A stretch of DNA of 6,319 bases from assembly GCA_017853285.1 (NCBI GenBank), contig JAFMJU010000241.1:1-6319 (forward strand), read 5' to 3'. This document shows, piece by piece, positions 4,842-6,319 of this stretch; the first letter of the stretch is position 1; the number at the start of each line of letters is the position of its first letter. The notes under the pieces are model-generated. The model ran no database searches, was not told where the DNA came from, and saw only the letters and a list, made by a program, of their open reading frames with translations. The stretch is from Gemmataceae bacterium (GTDB taxonomy: Bacteria; Planctomycetota; Planctomycetia; Gemmatales; Gemmataceae). A program made the translations under genes and the position numbers.

Positions 4842-6319
4842 CTACTGGTTGAAATTGAGTCCACCCGCGGCGGGTGCCGGGGCGGGAGCGGGGGCGTCCT
4901 TGGGTGGCTGGGTGAAGCGCGTCAACGGACGGGCCAGCAGGTCGATGGCGCGCTCGTCGATGACGAACACGCCGGTGTCGAAGCCTTCCACGGCCAGCGT
5001 GGCGAAGCGGTCCTTGCTGGAATCGCTGACAGGTTTGCCGATCAGCAGGCGGCTGTTGCCGATCTCGAGGCTGAAGTAGGGCTTGTCGAGGCCGTAATCG
5101 GCCAGCTTGCCACCCTTGTCGGTCACATAGCGGGTCACACGCAGGTTGGACAACGCGGCGAGGGTTTCCTTGACGGTGTTGGGATCGGGTTTGGAGGCGG
5201 GATCGGCCTCCACCACCCAGCCGGTTCCGACCTGCAACAGGGTGAACGGTTTGCCCTCGGAAGGCGCGACGGTCAGGCGGCGGACGCGGCTGGGATCGAA
5301 GGGCGGATCATAGACTTGGCGGATCCGGTATTCGCCCTGGGCCTGGCGGGCTTGGACCGCGTCGAGCTTGAACAGGCTGGGTGAACCGGTGAAGCCGGCG
5401 GCGGCGAAGCCGTCCACGCCGGGTGGCGCGATGTCGAGGGTGCCGAGGCTCTTGCCGCCCTCGCCGAACAGTTCCCAGCGGGTGGCGGGTTTGTCGAGGC
5501 CCAGGGCCTTGCGGTCTTCCGGGGTGTCCTTGCGGGTGAGCCATTCGCCGGCGCGTAGCGGGGCGAACTGGGCCAGCCAGCCGGCCAGCGAGGGATCGGC
5601 CTCGGCCTGGATGGGGCTGGTCAGCTTCCAACGGTCACCTTCGAAGCGGAACGAGAGAATGCGCCCGCCGGAGGCCACCTTGGCCTCGCGAATGCCGGGC
5701 AGGGTGGCGACGGTGCGGTCGCGGAAATAGAGGGTGGGCGACACAAGCTTGGAGGCGACCTCGGTCGCGAGGCGGCCCACCAACGGGCCATCGGCGCGGA
5801 CAAACCGGTTGCCCCGTTTTTCATCGGCGATCCTGCCCACCTGCAGCACGCGCTTGGCCGGCTTGCCATCGACGGTGCCTTCCAGAACCCAGGTGGCTTC
5901 CGGCTGGTCGAGGCCGAACTTCACCAGGTCGGCTTGCAACCAGGTGGGTTGCCATGCCTCGGCGGACTGGGCATCGAGCCCTTCCAGCGATTCCATCAGG
6001 TAGGAGAGGGTGGAGCTGTCGACCGCCAAGCCTTCGGGCCTGGTGGCGCGCCAGCCGGTGGCGGTTTTTTCGGCGGACAGTTCGCCGGCTTTCCCGGAGC
6101 GGGTGACTTTGGTGAGGGTGAATTTTTCCTTGGGGAGGAGCTGGCGCTGCAGGTATTCGGTGGGGCCGGCGGTGAGGGCGGCAGAGGTGGCGGGGTCCAG
6201 CACCACCACCGATGGCTCGTCATCGAGTCGGGCGTAGGTGCCGCTCTTGTCGGCGGCCTCCTTGCCCAGTCGCACCCGTTTGGTTTCGGGAGGCTTGCCG
6301 GCCGCGGCGGGTTTCAGGT
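4842..6319 (-). CDS. DUF4340 domain repeat protein, N-terminus missing at window edge
   Basis: The frame is open from the right edge to a TAG at 4844-4842, giving 491 visible residues; the true start lies outside the window, and the GTG at 6275 is only internal. The visible part is a chain of DUF4340-type units. GLDQP (5915-5901), GLDKP (5501-5487) and GLDKP (5093-5079) recur every 136-138 residues. Each is followed by a beta-strand segment such as TWVLEG or SLEIG and later by a segment of the type GNRFVRADG or DRFATLAVEG. The first visible stretch, TYARLDDEPSVVVLDP, looks like the tail of an earlier unit, so the whole protein has at least four. The C-terminus is an Ala/Pro run (PAPAPAPAAGG) ending in NFNQ. 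Relatives are usually anchored by one N-terminal membrane helix and sit next to GldG-like ABC transporter genes; both would be off-window to the right. The molecular role is unknown. It converges on the exported protein gene with a gap of 6 bases. Confidence 0.88.
   Translation of the reverse strand, partial: LKPAAAGKPPETKRVRLGKEAADKSGTYARLDDEPSVVVLDPATSAALTAGPTEYLQRQLLPKEKFTLTKVTRSGKAGELSAEKTATGWRATRPEGLAVDSSTLSYLMESLEGLDAQSAEAWQPTWLQADLVKFGLDQPEATWVLEGTVDGKPAKRVLQVGRIADEKRGNRFVRADGPLVGRLATEVASKLVSPTLYFRDRTVATLPGIREAKVASGGRILSFRFEGDRWKLTSPIQAEADPSLAGWLAQFAPLRAGEWLTRKDTPEDRKALGLDKPATRWELFGEGGKSLGTLDIAPPGVDGFAAAGFTGSPSLFKLDAVQARQAQGEYRIRQVYDPPFDPSRVRRLTVAPSEGKPFTLLQVGTGWVVEADPASKPDPNTVKETLAALSNLRVTRYVTDKGGKLADYGLDKPYFSLEIGNSRLLIGKPVSDSSKDRFATLAVEGFDTGVFVIDERAIDLLARPLTRFTQPPKDAPAPAPAPAAGGLNFNQ
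4862..4876 (+). terminator. GC hairpin 27 bases past the exported-protein stop
   Basis: CACCCGC-G-GCGGGTG is a perfect 7-base inverted repeat around one central base; as RNA it would fold as about six pairs with a 3-base loop. It follows the plus-strand stop at 4835 and lies inside the Ala/Pro-rich 3' end of the convergent gene. There is no T-run, so it may only be a consequence of GC-rich Pro-Ala-Gly codons. It is the best termination candidate for the plus-strand transcript. Confidence 0.25.

Noticed and set aside
6273..6275. GTG as the true start of the DUF4340 protein
   Set aside because: The frame stays open to the window edge, and the visible protein begins in the middle of a repeat unit with no membrane anchor.
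1..6319. CRISPR array, tRNA, rRNA, insertion sequence or riboswitch
   Set aside because: No regularly repeated spacers, cloverleaf-like sequence, transposase motif or terminal repeats were seen, and there is no non-coding gap longer than 120 bases.

Overview
The window is GC-rich, double-stranded bacterial chromosome-type DNA, densely coded on both strands. I see no mobile element, tRNA, rRNA or CRISPR array. The protein families suggest a member of the Planctomycetota-Verrucomicrobiota-Chlamydiota superphylum, most likely Verrucomicrobiota. These are a PP2C phosphatase, a methyltransferase/flavoprotein/type III polyketide synthase set, an exported protein with an HPRIGFLDGA motif, and a multi-repeat DUF4340 protein. 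This placement rests on remembered family distribution, not on a marker gene.

Left edge (1-634, minus strand): a PP2C-type protein serine/threonine phosphatase whose C-terminus runs off the window. Positions 635-754 form a 120-base divergent intergenic region that must hold control signals for the phosphatase and for the operon on the other strand.

Centre (755-3800, plus strand): a tight three-gene operon. It encodes a class I SAM-dependent methyltransferase (755-1528), a geranylgeranyl-reductase-like FAD-dependent oxidoreductase (1525-2718) and a type III polyketide synthase (2709-3800). The genes overlap by 4 and 10 bases, which points to translational coupling. The synthase has an intact Cys-His-Asn triad. 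It probably builds an alkylresorcinol, alkylpyrone or related aromatic lipid that the flavoenzyme oxidises and the methyltransferase methylates, as in srs-type alkylquinone pathways. The product cannot be read from sequence. This is the most interesting system here.

Right of the operon (3801-3866): a short gap with a small palindromic sequence that may be a dispersed repeat. It is followed by an exported protein of unknown function (3867-4835, plus strand). That gene ends only 6 bases from the end of a convergent gene (4842-6319, minus strand) encoding a DUF4340 protein cut off at its N-terminus. The DUF4340 protein has at least three regularly spaced repeats and an Ala/Pro-rich tail. Such proteins usually sit beside GldG-like ABC transporter genes, which would lie beyond the right edge.

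Most of the other long open frames, including a 485-codon frame opposite the synthase and the exported protein, are antisense shadows caused by high GC content.
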